Part shown: one piece after another, positions 36,015 through 45,011 of the stretch
Position numbering within the stretch: position 1 is the first letter of the stretch
How the letters are laid out: each line of letters starts with the position of its first letter
Source: Flavobacteriales bacterium
GTDB taxonomy: Bacteria; Bacteroidota; Bacteroidia; Flavobacteriales_F; PHOS-HE28
Direction of reading: 5' to 3'
Length of the DNA: 64,000 nt
Assembly (NCBI GenBank): GCA_016715895.1
Contig: JADJXH010000003.1
Coordinates: forward strand, 1,722,501-1,786,500
Notes under the pieces: generated by a model
The model's database searches: none
What the model saw: the letters and a program-made list of their open reading frames with translations, nothing else
Told to the model about the DNA's origin: nothing
Made by a program: the position numbers and the translations under genes

Positions 36015-37121
36015 ATGCGCTTCAACAACCTTCGACCCTTCCTGCTCACCCTCCTGGCCCATGCCGCATCCCTCGCGATGTTCGGACAGGGGTATTGGGT
36101 GCAGGTGGCAGGCACCGTGGTCCCATGCACCCCTCCGCTCGCACCCGTCACGATCCTCTCCGTGCAGGGCACTCAGCCCCAGGTGAACACCACCGTCATC
36201 GCCGACACATCCTGCGCGTTCTCCTACCTGGTGTTCATGTCCTCCGCGAACGGCTTCTTCCAGATCAGCGTGCCGTGCGGCGGCGGCACCTCCGCGACGG
36301 AAGTGGTGAGCTATGTCGCGAACGTGTTCGACACGACCACGGTGAGCGTGACCCTGAACTGTGTGCCGTTGGATTGCGAGGGCGTCCCGAACGGTCCTGC
36401 CCTGCCCGGCACGCCGTGCGATGACAACAACCCCATCACGGTGAACGACACCTGGGACGCGAACTGCGATTGCGCAGGCTCCGTCCCGGGCGCTTGCGAT
36501 GCGGCGTTCTGGCCGATCCAGGCCTACTTCATCGATTCGATCACCGGCGATCCGGTACCGCTGTTCAACGAGGTGTGGCTGATCGACCAGAGCACCAGCT
36601 CGGTCGGGGCGGTGGCCTACGCCTGGGACTTCGGCGACGGCACCACGAGCACCGATGCGCAGCCCACGCATGTGTATGGCGGTCCGGGTCCCTACACCAT
36701 CTGCCTGGCGATCACCGACACGAGCGGCTGCACCGATCAGTACTGCGACAGCGTGACGGTGGATGCGGACGGCCTGCTGAACGGGCTGGTGGGCGGTGAT
36801 GGCGCGCGGAGCGGCTTCTCGATCCGCGTGGTGGACCCGCTGACCGTCACCGTCCCCGAGGTGGTGGCGCCCACGGACGTTCGCCTGTGGCCCGTCCCGG
36901 GCACCGACCGGCAGCAGCTGGCCTTCCTCAGCTCCACATCCGGCGCTGCGCGCTTGGAGCTCTTCGCCATGGACGGCAGGGTGTTGGGCATGCAGACGGT
37001 CCGGCTCGACCGGGGAGCCAACAGCGTGGAGGTCCCCTTGACGGATCTGCCGTCCGGGCCCTTCCTCATCAGGCTCACGGCCGACGGTTGGGCCCTTCAC
37101 CGCCACAGCATGAAGCGATGA
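36015..37121 (+). CDS. T9SS cargo with one Cys-rich repeat and a PKD domain (tandem paralog 3)
   Basis: A 368-residue shorter relative of the two preceding genes: signal peptide (LLAHAASLAMFGQG), N-terminal beta-sandwich (YWVQVAGTVVPCTPP), one Cys-rich unit (DCEGVPNGPALPGTPCDD), and one PKD domain (YAWDFGDGTTSTDAQPTHVY). The sorting domain (RLWPVPGTDRQQL through GPFLIRLTADG) is different from that of the other two. I start at ATG 36015 because its CTCCATG context matches paralog 2; earlier in-frame ATGs at 35994 and 36000 lie in the leader. The sigma factor gene follows after 57 bp. Confidence 0.8.
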   Translation: MRFNNLRPFLLTLLAHAASLAMFGQGYWVQVAGTVVPCTPPLAPVTILSVQGTQPQVNTTVIADTSCAFSYLVFMSSANGFFQISVPCGGGTSATEVVSYVANVFDTTTVSVTLNCVPLDCEGVPNGPALPGTPCDDNNPITVNDTWDANCDCAGSVPGACDAAFWPIQAYFIDSITGDPVPLFNEVWLIDQSTSSVGAVAYAWDFGDGTTSTDAQPTHVYGGPGPYTICLAITDTSGCTDQYCDSVTVDADGLLNGLVGGDGARSGFSIRVVDPLTVTVPEVVAPTDVRLWPVPGTDRQQLAFLSSTSGAARLELFAMDGRVLGMQTVRLDRGANSVEVPLTDLPSGPFLIRLTADGWALHRHSMKR

Positions 37122-37178
37122 TCGGAGGAAGGCCGGCGACCGGATGACCTGACCCGGCCGACCGACGCCGCATCCCGC

Positions 37179-37742
37179 ATGGTGAGCGAGCAGTTGATAG
37201 CACGATGCCTCCGCGAGGAGCCCAAGGCGCAGTACGAGCTGTACCGGCTGCTGCATCCCTTGCTCATGGGCATCTGCACCCGCTATGAGCGCAACCGGCA
37301 GGACGCGGTGGCCCGGATGAACCAAGGCTTCCTGAAGATCCTCACCCACCTGGCCGACCGGCGTCCGGAGGTCCCCTTCGAGCTCTGGTCGCGCCGCATC
37401 ATGATCAACACCGTGATCGACGACCACCGCCGCCAGAAACAACGCAAGGCCCACGAGACGCTGGAGGCGCCGCCCGATCGCGTGGACCTCGCCGAGGTGA
37501 ACAGCTACCTGGGCCACATGGAGGTCCAGGAACTGGAACGCATGCTGGAGCAGGTCCCGGCGATGTCGCGCCAGGTCTTCAACCTCTTCGCGATCGACGG
37601 TTTCCCGCACGCGGAGATCGCCGGCATGCTGGGCATCAGCGAAGGCACCAGCAAGTGGCACGTATCCAACGCACGGAGCATCCTGCAACAGGCCCTGGCG
37701 CGGGCCCTGGCGGTCGACCGTGCACGAACCCCTTCCCGATGA
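37179..37742 (+). CDS. ECF-type RNA polymerase sigma factor
   Basis: An 187-residue sigma-70 family factor of the extracytoplasmic function type. Region 2 spans about 20-90 (MNQGFLKILTHL, WSRRIMINTVID). Region 4 has the helix-turn-helix VFNLFAIDGFPHAEIAGMLGISEGTSKWHVSNAR at about 140-175. Its stop overlaps the start of the next gene, a membrane protein that is its likely anti-sigma or sensor partner. The regulon is unknown; the position between cargo genes makes cell-envelope control plausible (inference). Confidence 0.93.
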   Translation: MVSEQLIARCLREEPKAQYELYRLLHPLLMGICTRYERNRQDAVARMNQGFLKILTHLADRRPEVPFELWSRRIMINTVIDDHRRQKQRKAHETLEAPPDRVDLAEVNSYLGHMEVQELERMLEQVPAMSRQVFNLFAIDGFPHAEIAGMLGISEGTSKWHVSNARSILQQALARALAVDRARTPSR

Positions 37743-39451
37743 GCGAGCAAGAACGATTCGACGACCTGGTGCGCCGCAAGTTGGAGGAGCGCACCTTCCC
37801 CTTCGCGGAAGCGGACTGGCAGGCCGCAGAGCAGCTGATCCTGGCCGAACGTGCGCGTCGGCGGCGCCAACGCTTCTGGCCCTTCGCTGCCGCCGCGCTG
37901 CTCATCGCCGGCTCGGGCATCGCCTACCTGGCCTTCACCGGCGAGGAGCCCGCCGACCACCGCGCCGGAAGCACTGCACAGGTGGCCGGAGCGGATGAGC
38001 GACCGCACGCCACCCCCACCCCTGCCAGCAGCAACGATGTCGTTCCCATCCCTGCGACCAAGGGCACGGCCACATCGTCCACCACCACCACCCCGACCAC
38101 CGCTCCGGCGCCGGCGATCACCACGTCGCACGGCACCACGGGACGTTCCGGGTCAGCACCTCAACCTACAGCGCAGGTGAGCGGAACCGGTGCGGAGACC
38201 CTGGCACACGAACAGGCTGAAGGCACGACCGCCGACCCGATCATCGCGCGCGATGGACCGGTTCAGTCCGCAGGATCCACCGCTGACAGGGCGATGCGGG
38301 CCGATGCGGTCGACCCCGGGAGCGACGATCATCGATCCCCGTTCACGGCAGGAAGTGGAACACAACACACGGCGAACGAAAAGGCCTGGTCCACCGATGA
38401 CGGTCGGCCCGGCAGCGAGGCCGGCGAACCGTTGACCCCGCAGGGGACCACTGCGGCAGCGCCGCCACCTTCCACCATGCAGGAAGAGGAAGCGCCGTCA
38501 TCGCTGAACGATGTAGGGGGATCAACCGTGGCGAACGAAACGCAGGTGCCGGGAGAGGTGCCGCAGGACCTGGCGGTCACGCAGCCGTCCGACAGCGCTG
38601 CATCCACATCCGCCGCGACCATGGCCCTTGACAGCACCGCCGTCACCAGCGGCGACACCGCCACCGTGCCCCTCCCGCTCGTGAAGCCGGATTCGCCCTG
38701 GGAGCTGAGCGCGATGGGCGGCTTGCTTTGGGGCCGCGGCCGGTACAGTGGGGCGCAGCACGACCTCTGGGAGGCGGAGGTACGGACCGGCCTGGGCTGG
38801 AGCGCCGGCGCCGAGGTGATGCACATGGGCCGCAACGTGGGCATCGGCACCGGGATCCACTACAGCACCTACACCGAGCGCCTGGTGGCGCCGGAGCTCA
38901 GCCGCTCGGAGCAGGAGGTGGAGCGCTTCTACTTCCTGACGCCGGTGGACACCACGGTGACCCTGGGCACGGACACCTTCTCGATCAACGGGCAGCTCTT
39001 CAACACGATCGTCAGCGTGGACACCACGATCAACGTGCTCGGCGTGGGCTATGACACCACGACGACCGTCACCCTGCTGCGCGCGGCGCGTGAGCAGGTG
39101 AACCGGGTGAGCTATCTGGAAGTGCCGCTGCTGCTGGACGCGCACCTCACCCAGGGGCGCTGGATGTTCGGGCTGCGCGGCGGGCCCACGCTGGGCGTGC
39201 TGACCGCACGTCGCGGGGTGCTGCCCGATCCGGCCCTGGATGGGTACACCGACCTCAACGAGGTGCAGTTCCGGAGCCTGGTGTTCGGGTACACGGCCCG
39301 GGTCACCATCCGCTACCGCTGGAACAGCGCGTGGTCGGTCGGTCTGGAGCCTGTGCTGCGCGGGCAGTTCGGCAACGGGCTCGAGGGCGGTCTGAAGCGC
39401 AGCACCATGGCCCTGGGTGCGATGCTGAGCCTGACGCACCGGCTGCGCTGA
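37739..39451 (+). CDS. Putative anti-sigma / outer-membrane beta-barrel-like fusion protein
   Basis: A 570-residue protein with three parts. Residues 1-42 form a charged cytoplasmic segment (ERFDDLVRRKLEERTFPFAEADW) like those of sigma-binding proteins. One membrane helix follows at about 45-65 (FWPFAAAALLIAGSGIAYLAF). A long Thr/Ala/Pro/Ser/Gly linker runs to about 310. The last ~250 residues resemble small outer-membrane barrel proteins of Bacteroidota (SPWELSAMGGLLWGRGRY, YLEVPLLLDAHL, LRGGPTLGVL). An inner-membrane helix joined by a linker to a barrel-like domain is topologically odd but seen in Bacteroidota next to ECF sigma genes. Confidence 0.8.
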   Translation: MSEQERFDDLVRRKLEERTFPFAEADWQAAEQLILAERARRRRQRFWPFAAAALLIAGSGIAYLAFTGEEPADHRAGSTAQVAGADERPHATPTPASSNDVVPIPATKGTATSSTTTTPTTAPAPAITTSHGTTGRSGSAPQPTAQVSGTGAETLAHEQAEGTTADPIIARDGPVQSAGSTADRAMRADAVDPGSDDHRSPFTAGSGTQHTANEKAWSTDDGRPGSEAGEPLTPQGTTAAAPPPSTMQEEEAPSSLNDVGGSTVANETQVPGEVPQDLAVTQPSDSAASTSAATMALDSTAVTSGDTATVPLPLVKPDSPWELSAMGGLLWGRGRYSGAQHDLWEAEVRTGLGWSAGAEVMHMGRNVGIGTGIHYSTYTERLVAPELSRSEQEVERFYFLTPVDTTVTLGTDTFSINGQLFNTIVSVDTTINVLGVGYDTTTTVTLLRAAREQVNRVSYLEVPLLLDAHLTQGRWMFGLRGGPTLGVLTARRGVLPDPALDGYTDLNEVQFRSLVFGYTARVTIRYRWNSAWSVGLEPVLRGQFGNGLEGGLKRSTMALGAMLSLTHRLR

Positions 39452-39454
39452 GGC

Positions 39455-40648
39455 TCAGCGAGCGAGCAGCACCCGTGCGGTCGGGAGCCCCGGCTCACCC
39501 ACCGCCCGCAGCAGATAAGGACCCGGCGACAGCGCCGAGAGGTCGAGTTGCAGCCCGTCGCCGCTGCGCGTGGCGTGGATGCGGATGCGACGGCCGGTCG
39601 CATCGATCAGCTCCACCTGCTTCACGTTCGCCGGGACCGGTGCGGTCCACAGCCGGCCGGTACTGGGCACCGGCCACACGGACCAGCTCCGAGGTGCCTG
39701 CGGCCCATCGATGCCCACCGGCTGGCAGCGCGGATCGGTGCACCACCGCACATCCGGGCCCACCACGCCCTGGTCCACGTCCAGGTACGGGGGGGCCGTG
39801 GTGGTCGGGCTCTTGTCGCACACGTCCACGCTGTCCGTGATCACCCCGCTGTTCACCGTGGAATCGGTGACGCACACGGCACCGGCACCGCGAAGCAGGC
39901 CGTTTATGCGCAGGTCGCCCGCGATGGAGAGGTAGGCACTGTCATCCGCCATCCACAGGTCGCCGTCCAGCTGCACATCGCCTTCCACGAGGATGAGCCC
40001 GCTGTCCAGCAACAGGGACTCGATGCGCAGCTCGCCCACCACGGCGATGTTCCCGAGGTTGGAGCTTGTGTACGGTGCCCGGAAAAGACCGCTCCAGGTG
40101 ATGGTGCTGTCGTTGCGGAAGCGTGCGGCGAACTCGCCCGAGCCGGTCACCGACCCCCGGTTATCAAGCTGCCCCGGGCCGGCGATCCAGCCGGCGGACA
40201 CGGACCCCACGGGCGCGTTCTCCCACGCGACATCGGTGCGGATCGAGTCGGCGGTGATGGCACCGAGGTTGGTGAAGGCCTCCCGCTGGAGGCCAAGACG
40301 GATGGCGGCCAGGGTCCCGAAGTTCACCGCGTCCGGTTGCAGGACGCCCGGCTTGATCTCCAGGGCCTGCAGGGTGACCTGGCCGAAATTGAAGAAGATG
40401 CCACCGACCACGAGCGAGGTGCCCAACAGCTGGCCATCGCTCTGGATGTACAGGTCGCCGTCGAGCAGCGAATCGGGCTGGGTCACGGTCACCATGTGTG
40501 CGACGGTGACGCTGACGATGCCATCGGGCACGCACGCGCAATCCCAGGTGGCCGGATCGTTCCAATCCCCGTCGGCCACGGAGGTGATCGGTTGTCCGAA
40601 GGTCGTTGCCGCGGTCAGCAGGACCACGGCGATGATGGGCAAGCGCAT
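39455..40648 (-). CDS. T9SS cargo with G8-like N-terminus (paralog 2)
   Basis: A 397-residue secreted protein paralogous to 29687-30928. It begins with a signal peptide (TTFGQP), then GDWNDPATWDCACVPDG and a series of short beta repeats (FNFGQVTLQALEIK, NRGSVTGSGEFAARF). The PYLDVDQGVVGPDVRWC block follows, then a type A sorting domain (WSVWPVPSTGRLW through GPYLLRAVG). Its TACTTTCG box (40659-40652) is just 3 nt before the ATG. Function unknown. Confidence 0.8.
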   Translation of the reverse strand: MRLPIIAVVLLTAATTFGQPITSVADGDWNDPATWDCACVPDGIVSVTVAHMVTVTQPDSLLDGDLYIQSDGQLLGTSLVVGGIFFNFGQVTLQALEIKPGVLQPDAVNFGTLAAIRLGLQREAFTNLGAITADSIRTDVAWENAPVGSVSAGWIAGPGQLDNRGSVTGSGEFAARFRNDSTITWSGLFRAPYTSSNLGNIAVVGELRIESLLLDSGLILVEGDVQLDGDLWMADDSAYLSIAGDLRINGLLRGAGAVCVTDSTVNSGVITDSVDVCDKSPTTTAPPYLDVDQGVVGPDVRWCTDPRCQPVGIDGPQAPRSWSVWPVPSTGRLWTAPVPANVKQVELIDATGRRIRIHATRSGDGLQLDLSALSPGPYLLRAVGEPGLPTARVLLAR

Positions 40649-40651
40649 GTC

Positions 40652-40659
40652 CGAAAGTA
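40652..40659 (-). promoter_or_regulatory. -7 promoter box 3 nt before the 40648 start codon
   Basis: TACTTTCG on the minus strand. This is the tightest box-to-ATG spacing in the window and predicts a leaderless message. Confidence 0.5.
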
Positions 40660-40675
40660 GCGCGCAGCGGTGGTT

Positions 40676-43105
40676 TCACCCGCGCACCTTCGCCCCGGCC
40701 TCCCGCTCCAGGGCCTCACGGATGCGCTTCATCGCCTTGTCCACCTGCTCATCGGTGAGCGTGCGCTCCAGGTCGAGCAGGGTGAACCGGACCGCGTAGC
40801 TCTTGGTACCCGGAGGCAGCTTGTCCCCCTCGTACACATCAAAGAGGTCCACATCGCGCAACAGCTTGCGTTCGGCCTGATGGGCCGCACGGCGAAGGTC
40901 CTCGAAGGTGGTGGCGTGGTCCAGCACCAGGCTCAAGTCGCGGCGGACGGCGGGGAAGCGCGGGACCTCGGCGAACTGCACCGGTGAAGCAGGGAGGGTC
41001 CACAGGGCATCGCACAGTTCGGCGAAGAGCACGGCCTGGTCCACGTCATGGGCCTTGGCGACCTCCGGACGCACGGTGCCCGCGACGGCCAACTGCCCGG
41101 TGGGGCCGGCAAGCGCGAACGCATCCTGCAGCAAGGGATGCTCGAGGGGCTTCACCTGGAGGCGGGCGGTGGGATGCGCGCGTTCCACGAGCAGTTCCAG
41201 TTCGGCCTTCAGGTCGGCCATCTCCACGGCGCGAGGGCGTTGCCGCCAGCGTTCCCGCACGTTCCTGCCGGTGATCAGCAGCCCGATGCGCGCGGGCTCT
41301 GAGCGACGCTCGCCGGCTCGGTGATAGACGCGTCCCTGCTCAAAGAGCCGCAGGTCGCGCTGCTGACGTGCGATGTTGTGGGCCGCGGCACCGAGCAGCC
41401 CGGGCAGCATCGAGGGACGCATCGTGTCCAGTTCGGCGCTGAGGGGGTTCAGGAGGCGGATGAGCACGTCGGCACCGGCCGCACCGAGCCGCTCCAACAT
41501 CGCCCCGTTCACCAGGGACGGGGTCATCACCTCGCGGAACCCCCGGGCGGCCAGGTGGTCCACCACGGCCTGGGCGGGTTCCTCCGCACGATGACCATGC
41601 TGTGCGGCGGGCGGCACGGACAGCCTCTCGGGGATCGGCACGCGATCGAACCCATGGATGCGCAACACCTCCTCCACCAGGTCCGCTTCGCGATGCACGT
41701 CCACCCGGTAGGGCGGCACCTCCACGAGCAGGCTCCGGTCCGAGCGTTCGATGATGCGGCAATCCAGCAGCGCGAGCAGGGCCTCGAGCTCCTCCACGCT
41801 CAAGGCGATCCCGGCCAGATCGCGCACCGCAGCAGCATGCAACCGCACCTGGCGCCAGGGCTTCGGGTGTGGATACAGGTCGATCAGTGGGCCCACGGGA
41901 CGCGCACCACAGTGCTCCATCATCAACAGGGCCGCGCGCTGGAGGGCGTGCACGGTCATGGCGGGGTCCACCCCACGCTCGAAACGGAAGGAGGCGTCGG
42001 TGCGCAGGCCATGGCGGCGGGCCGTGCGGCGCACGCTCACCGCATCGAAGCAGGCGCTCTCCAGGAACACGGTGGTGGTGGCCTCGGTGACCCCGCTATG
42101 TAGGCCGCCGAAGACCCCGGCGATGCACAGGCCGCCCTCGGTGTCGGCGATCATCAGGTCCTCGGCGCCCAGGGTACGCTCCACCCCATCGAGGGTGGTG
42201 AACGGCGTACCGTCGGGAAGCGGACCCACGATCACATGCCGGTCGCGGATGCGGTCGGCATCGAACGCGTGCAGGGGTTGGCCCAGCTCATGCTGCACGT
42301 AGTTGGTGATGTCCACCACGTTGTTGATGGGTCGAAGGCCGATGGCCTTGAGGCGCTCGGCGAGCCGGTCGGGCGAAGGCCCCACACGGACGCCCGTGAG
42401 GGTGACCCCGGCATAGCGCGGGCAGGCATGCGCATCCCGCACCTCCACGGTGACGGCCCCATCCCCCGCGCCGTCCCTGAAGGCGGATGCATCGGGCATG
42501 CGGAGCGCGGCGCGTCGGCCGGTGCGATGGGTCACCGCGGCGGCGAGGTCGCGCGCCACGCCCAGATGGCTCATGGCATCGGCGCGGTTGGGGGTGAGCC
42601 CGATCTCCAGCACGGCATCACGACGAAGGCCGAGCTGCTGTGCGGCCGGGGTCCCCGGCACGGCCTCCGCGCCGAGCACCAGGATGCCGTCGTGACCCTC
42701 GCCCAGCCCGAGCTCATCCTCCGCGCAGATCATGCCGTGGCTCTCCACCCCGCGGATCTTGCTCTTCTTGATGGTGATGGTGCTGCCGTCGCGCAGGTGG
42801 AGCGTGCTGCCCACCAGGGCCACCAACACCTTCTGACCGGCGGCCACGTTGGGCGCGCCGCAGACGATCTGCAGCGGCCCGCCCTGACCCACGTCGACGC
42901 GGGTGACGCTGAGGCGGTCCGCATCCGGGTGCTTCGCGCACTCCATCACATGCCCCACCACCACGCCCTCGAGCATGCCCGGCACGGCCTCCACCACGTC
43001 CACGCGCTCCACCTCCAGGCCGGTGCTGGTCAGCAGGTCGGCGGCGGCGGTCACGTCCAGATCGGTGTCGATCAGGTCACGGAGCCAGTCCCAGGAGATG
43101 CGCAT
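40676..43105 (-). CDS. pheT: Phenylalanine--tRNA ligase beta subunit
   Basis: An 809-residue subunit that pairs with PheS (outside the window) to charge tRNA-Phe. Domains in order: an N-terminal segment MRISWDWLRDLID; an EMAP-II-like tRNA-binding domain at about 40-150; B3/B4 editing domain (about 210-400); B5 domain; core; and a C-terminal anticodon-binding FDX-ACB domain (RRDLSLVLDHATTFEDLR). I start at ATG 43105, the usual family N-terminus, dropping 15 upstream codons. A TATCTTCG box is 20 nt upstream (43133-43126). Confidence 0.95.
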   Translation of the reverse strand: MRISWDWLRDLIDTDLDVTAAADLLTSTGLEVERVDVVEAVPGMLEGVVVGHVMECAKHPDADRLSVTRVDVGQGGPLQIVCGAPNVAAGQKVLVALVGSTLHLRDGSTITIKKSKIRGVESHGMICAEDELGLGEGHDGILVLGAEAVPGTPAAQQLGLRRDAVLEIGLTPNRADAMSHLGVARDLAAAVTHRTGRRAALRMPDASAFRDGAGDGAVTVEVRDAHACPRYAGVTLTGVRVGPSPDRLAERLKAIGLRPINNVVDITNYVQHELGQPLHAFDADRIRDRHVIVGPLPDGTPFTTLDGVERTLGAEDLMIADTEGGLCIAGVFGGLHSGVTEATTTVFLESACFDAVSVRRTARRHGLRTDASFRFERGVDPAMTVHALQRAALLMMEHCGARPVGPLIDLYPHPKPWRQVRLHAAAVRDLAGIALSVEELEALLALLDCRIIERSDRSLLVEVPPYRVDVHREADLVEEVLRIHGFDRVPIPERLSVPPAAQHGHRAEEPAQAVVDHLAARGFREVMTPSLVNGAMLERLGAAGADVLIRLLNPLSAELDTMRPSMLPGLLGAAAHNIARQQRDLRLFEQGRVYHRAGERRSEPARIGLLITGRNVRERWRQRPRAVEMADLKAELELLVERAHPTARLQVKPLEHPLLQDAFALAGPTGQLAVAGTVRPEVAKAHDVDQAVLFAELCDALWTLPASPVQFAEVPRFPAVRRDLSLVLDHATTFEDLRRAAHQAERKLLRDVDLFDVYEGDKLPPGTKSYAVRFTLLDLERTLTDEQVDKAMKRIREALEREAGAKVRG

Positions 43106-43205
43106 GGCGTACGGATGAAGGGCGGCGAAGATACCAAGCGGGTCCTCCACGCATGGGCGGGAGCGGCCGGCCGGGCATCGTCAGCCGCAAGGCCCACCAC
43201 CGGCC

Positions 43206-43213
43206 TAGCTTTG
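43206..43213 (+). promoter_or_regulatory. -7 promoter box of the sterol desaturase family gene
   Basis: TAGCTTTG, exact TAnnTTTG, 11 nt before ATG 43225. The same box and spacing precede the VTC gene at 53574. Confidence 0.55.
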
Positions 43214-43224
43214 GGCGGAGCGTC

Positions 43225-44436
43225 ATGGAGTACATCGTCCTGTCCATCCCGCTGTTCTTCCTGCTCATGGGCATCGAGCTGGCCTGGAGCGCGTGGAGCG
43301 GCCGGCACGTGTACCGGCTGAACGACTTCATCGCCAACCTGGGCTGTGGCATCGGCTCGCAGGTGGTCGGGGCCTTCACGAAGTCGCTCATCTTCTCCAT
43401 CTACCTGTGGACCTACGACCACTGGCGCGTGTTCACCCTGCCGCAGAGCGTGCTCACCTGGGTGGTGGCCTTTCTGCTGGTGGACCTGCTCTACTACTGG
43501 TTCCACCGGCTGAGCCACGAGGTGAACTTCCTGTGGGCCGCGCACATCGTGCATCATCAGAGCGAGGAGTACAACCTGAGCGTCGCGCTGCGGCAGAGCT
43601 GGTGGCAGGGCCTGTTCAGCTGGTGGTTCTACCTGCCCATGGCGGTGCTCGGCATCCATCCGGTCCTCATCGTCACGGTGGGCGCCTTCAACACGCTGTA
43701 CCAGTTCTGGATCCACACCAAGGCCATCGGCCGCATGGGCCCGTTGGAACTGCTCTTCAACACGCCCAGCCACCACCGCGTCCACCACGGCAGCGACCCC
43801 AAGTACATCGACCGCAACCACGCGGGAACGCTCATCGTGTGGGACCGGCTGTTCGGCACCTACCAGCGCGAGGAGGAGGAACCGGTCTACGGCATCACCA
43901 CGCCGCTCACCAGCTGGGATCCGGTGAAGGCCAACTTCCACTACTGGGGCGACCTGATCGACCTGGCCCGGCGCTGCACGCGATGGAGCGACAAAGTGCG
44001 CGTGTTCCTGAAGCCCCCGGGGTGGCGCCCGGCGGAGCTCGGCGGCTTCCAGGGCCCCCGGGAGAAGGACCGGGCGACCCATCGCAAGTTCGACACCGCG
44101 GTGGTGCCCGTCACCCGCGGATACGCGGCCGTTCAGTTCACCCTGCTGCTCGCCATCACCTCCCTGTTCCTGTTCAAGCAGCAGCTGTTCGCGACCTGGC
44201 TGCAGGGGGGCGTGGCGTTGCTCATCATCTGGTGGGTGATGGACATGGGGCTGCTGATGGAGGGCGGACGGCGGGTGCTTCTGTCGGAAGCCGGTCGCCT
44301 CATGGCGTTCGTCGGCCTCGGGCTGGCCGCAGCGGGGACCGTCAGCCTCCCCTGGGTCGGAACTGCGGTGATCGCCCTGGCGGTGCTCAGCGGGGCGCAC
44401 CTGGCCCAGGTGGCCCTCCACACGCACCGATCATGA
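43225..44436 (+). CDS. Sterol desaturase / fatty acid hydroxylase superfamily membrane protein
   Basis: A 403-residue di-iron membrane enzyme. The eight-His pattern is visible: HRLSH, HIVHH and HHRVHHG plus RNHAGTL. Four to five membrane segments lie in the first 250 residues. The last ~110 residues add three further hydrophobic segments, an extension seen in some bacterial members. The substrate (a lipid alcohol, carotenoid or ether lipid) cannot be inferred. It overlaps the GNAT gene (ATGA), and YhhN follows, so lipid metabolism is a reasonable theme. Confidence 0.88.
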   Translation: MEYIVLSIPLFFLLMGIELAWSAWSGRHVYRLNDFIANLGCGIGSQVVGAFTKSLIFSIYLWTYDHWRVFTLPQSVLTWVVAFLLVDLLYYWFHRLSHEVNFLWAAHIVHHQSEEYNLSVALRQSWWQGLFSWWFYLPMAVLGIHPVLIVTVGAFNTLYQFWIHTKAIGRMGPLELLFNTPSHHRVHHGSDPKYIDRNHAGTLIVWDRLFGTYQREEEEPVYGITTPLTSWDPVKANFHYWGDLIDLARRCTRWSDKVRVFLKPPGWRPAELGGFQGPREKDRATHRKFDTAVVPVTRGYAAVQFTLLLAITSLFLFKQQLFATWLQGGVALLIIWWVMDMGLLMEGGRRVLLSEAGRLMAFVGLGLAAAGTVSLPWVGTAVIALAVLSGAHLAQVALHTHRS

Positions 44437-44969
44437 TCACCCTCCCCGTGCCCGCGCTCGACGGGCTGACCACGGAGCGGCTGCTGTTCCGGCGGCTGGT
44501 GCCGGAGGATGTGGCCTGGTGGATGGACTACATCGCCAGCGCCGAGGCCATCCGCTTCATGCCGTTCACCGTGGGGAGCCGCGCCGATGCCGAAGCGATG
44601 ATCCGCCGCTCGCTGGACCGCTACGCGACCGATGGCAGCGGCTTGAACGCGGTGCTGCTGCGCGACAGCGGTCGGCCCGTGGGCCAGGTGGGCCTGTTGA
44701 CGCAGGAGGTGGACGGCGTTCCGGAGCTGGAGGTGGGCTATCACCTGCTTCCGGCGCAGTGGGGCCGCGGGTATGCCACGGAGGCCGCGGTGGCCTGCCG
44801 GCGGTTCGCCGAAGAGCGCCGCCTGGCCCCCACGCTGATCTCGCTCATCGACCCGGCGAACCACCGGAGCCAGGCCGTGGCGCACCGCAACGGCATGGCG
44901 CCGGAGAAGCGCACCGTGCATCGCGGGGTGGAGGCCCTGGTGTTCCGGACGGCCCCGGCCGCGGGGTGA
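44433..44969 (+). CDS. GNAT family N-acetyltransferase
   Basis: A 178-residue acetyltransferase of the RimJ/RimL-like subgroup: TERLLFRRLVPEDV at the start, the VGQVGLL strand, and the acetyl-CoA loop HLLPAQWGRGYATEA at about 105-120. The NHRSQAVAHRNGM helix also fits the family. Substrate unknown. The start overlaps the stop of the desaturase gene, indicating one transcript. Confidence 0.88.
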   Translation: MITLPVPALDGLTTERLLFRRLVPEDVAWWMDYIASAEAIRFMPFTVGSRADAEAMIRRSLDRYATDGSGLNAVLLRDSGRPVGQVGLLTQEVDGVPELEVGYHLLPAQWGRGYATEAAVACRRFAEERRLAPTLISLIDPANHRSQAVAHRNGMAPEKRTVHRGVEALVFRTAPAAG

Positions 44970-45011
44970 CCGAACACGGCGGGCGGCGGGCCGTTATCTT
45001 GGCGCACCATC

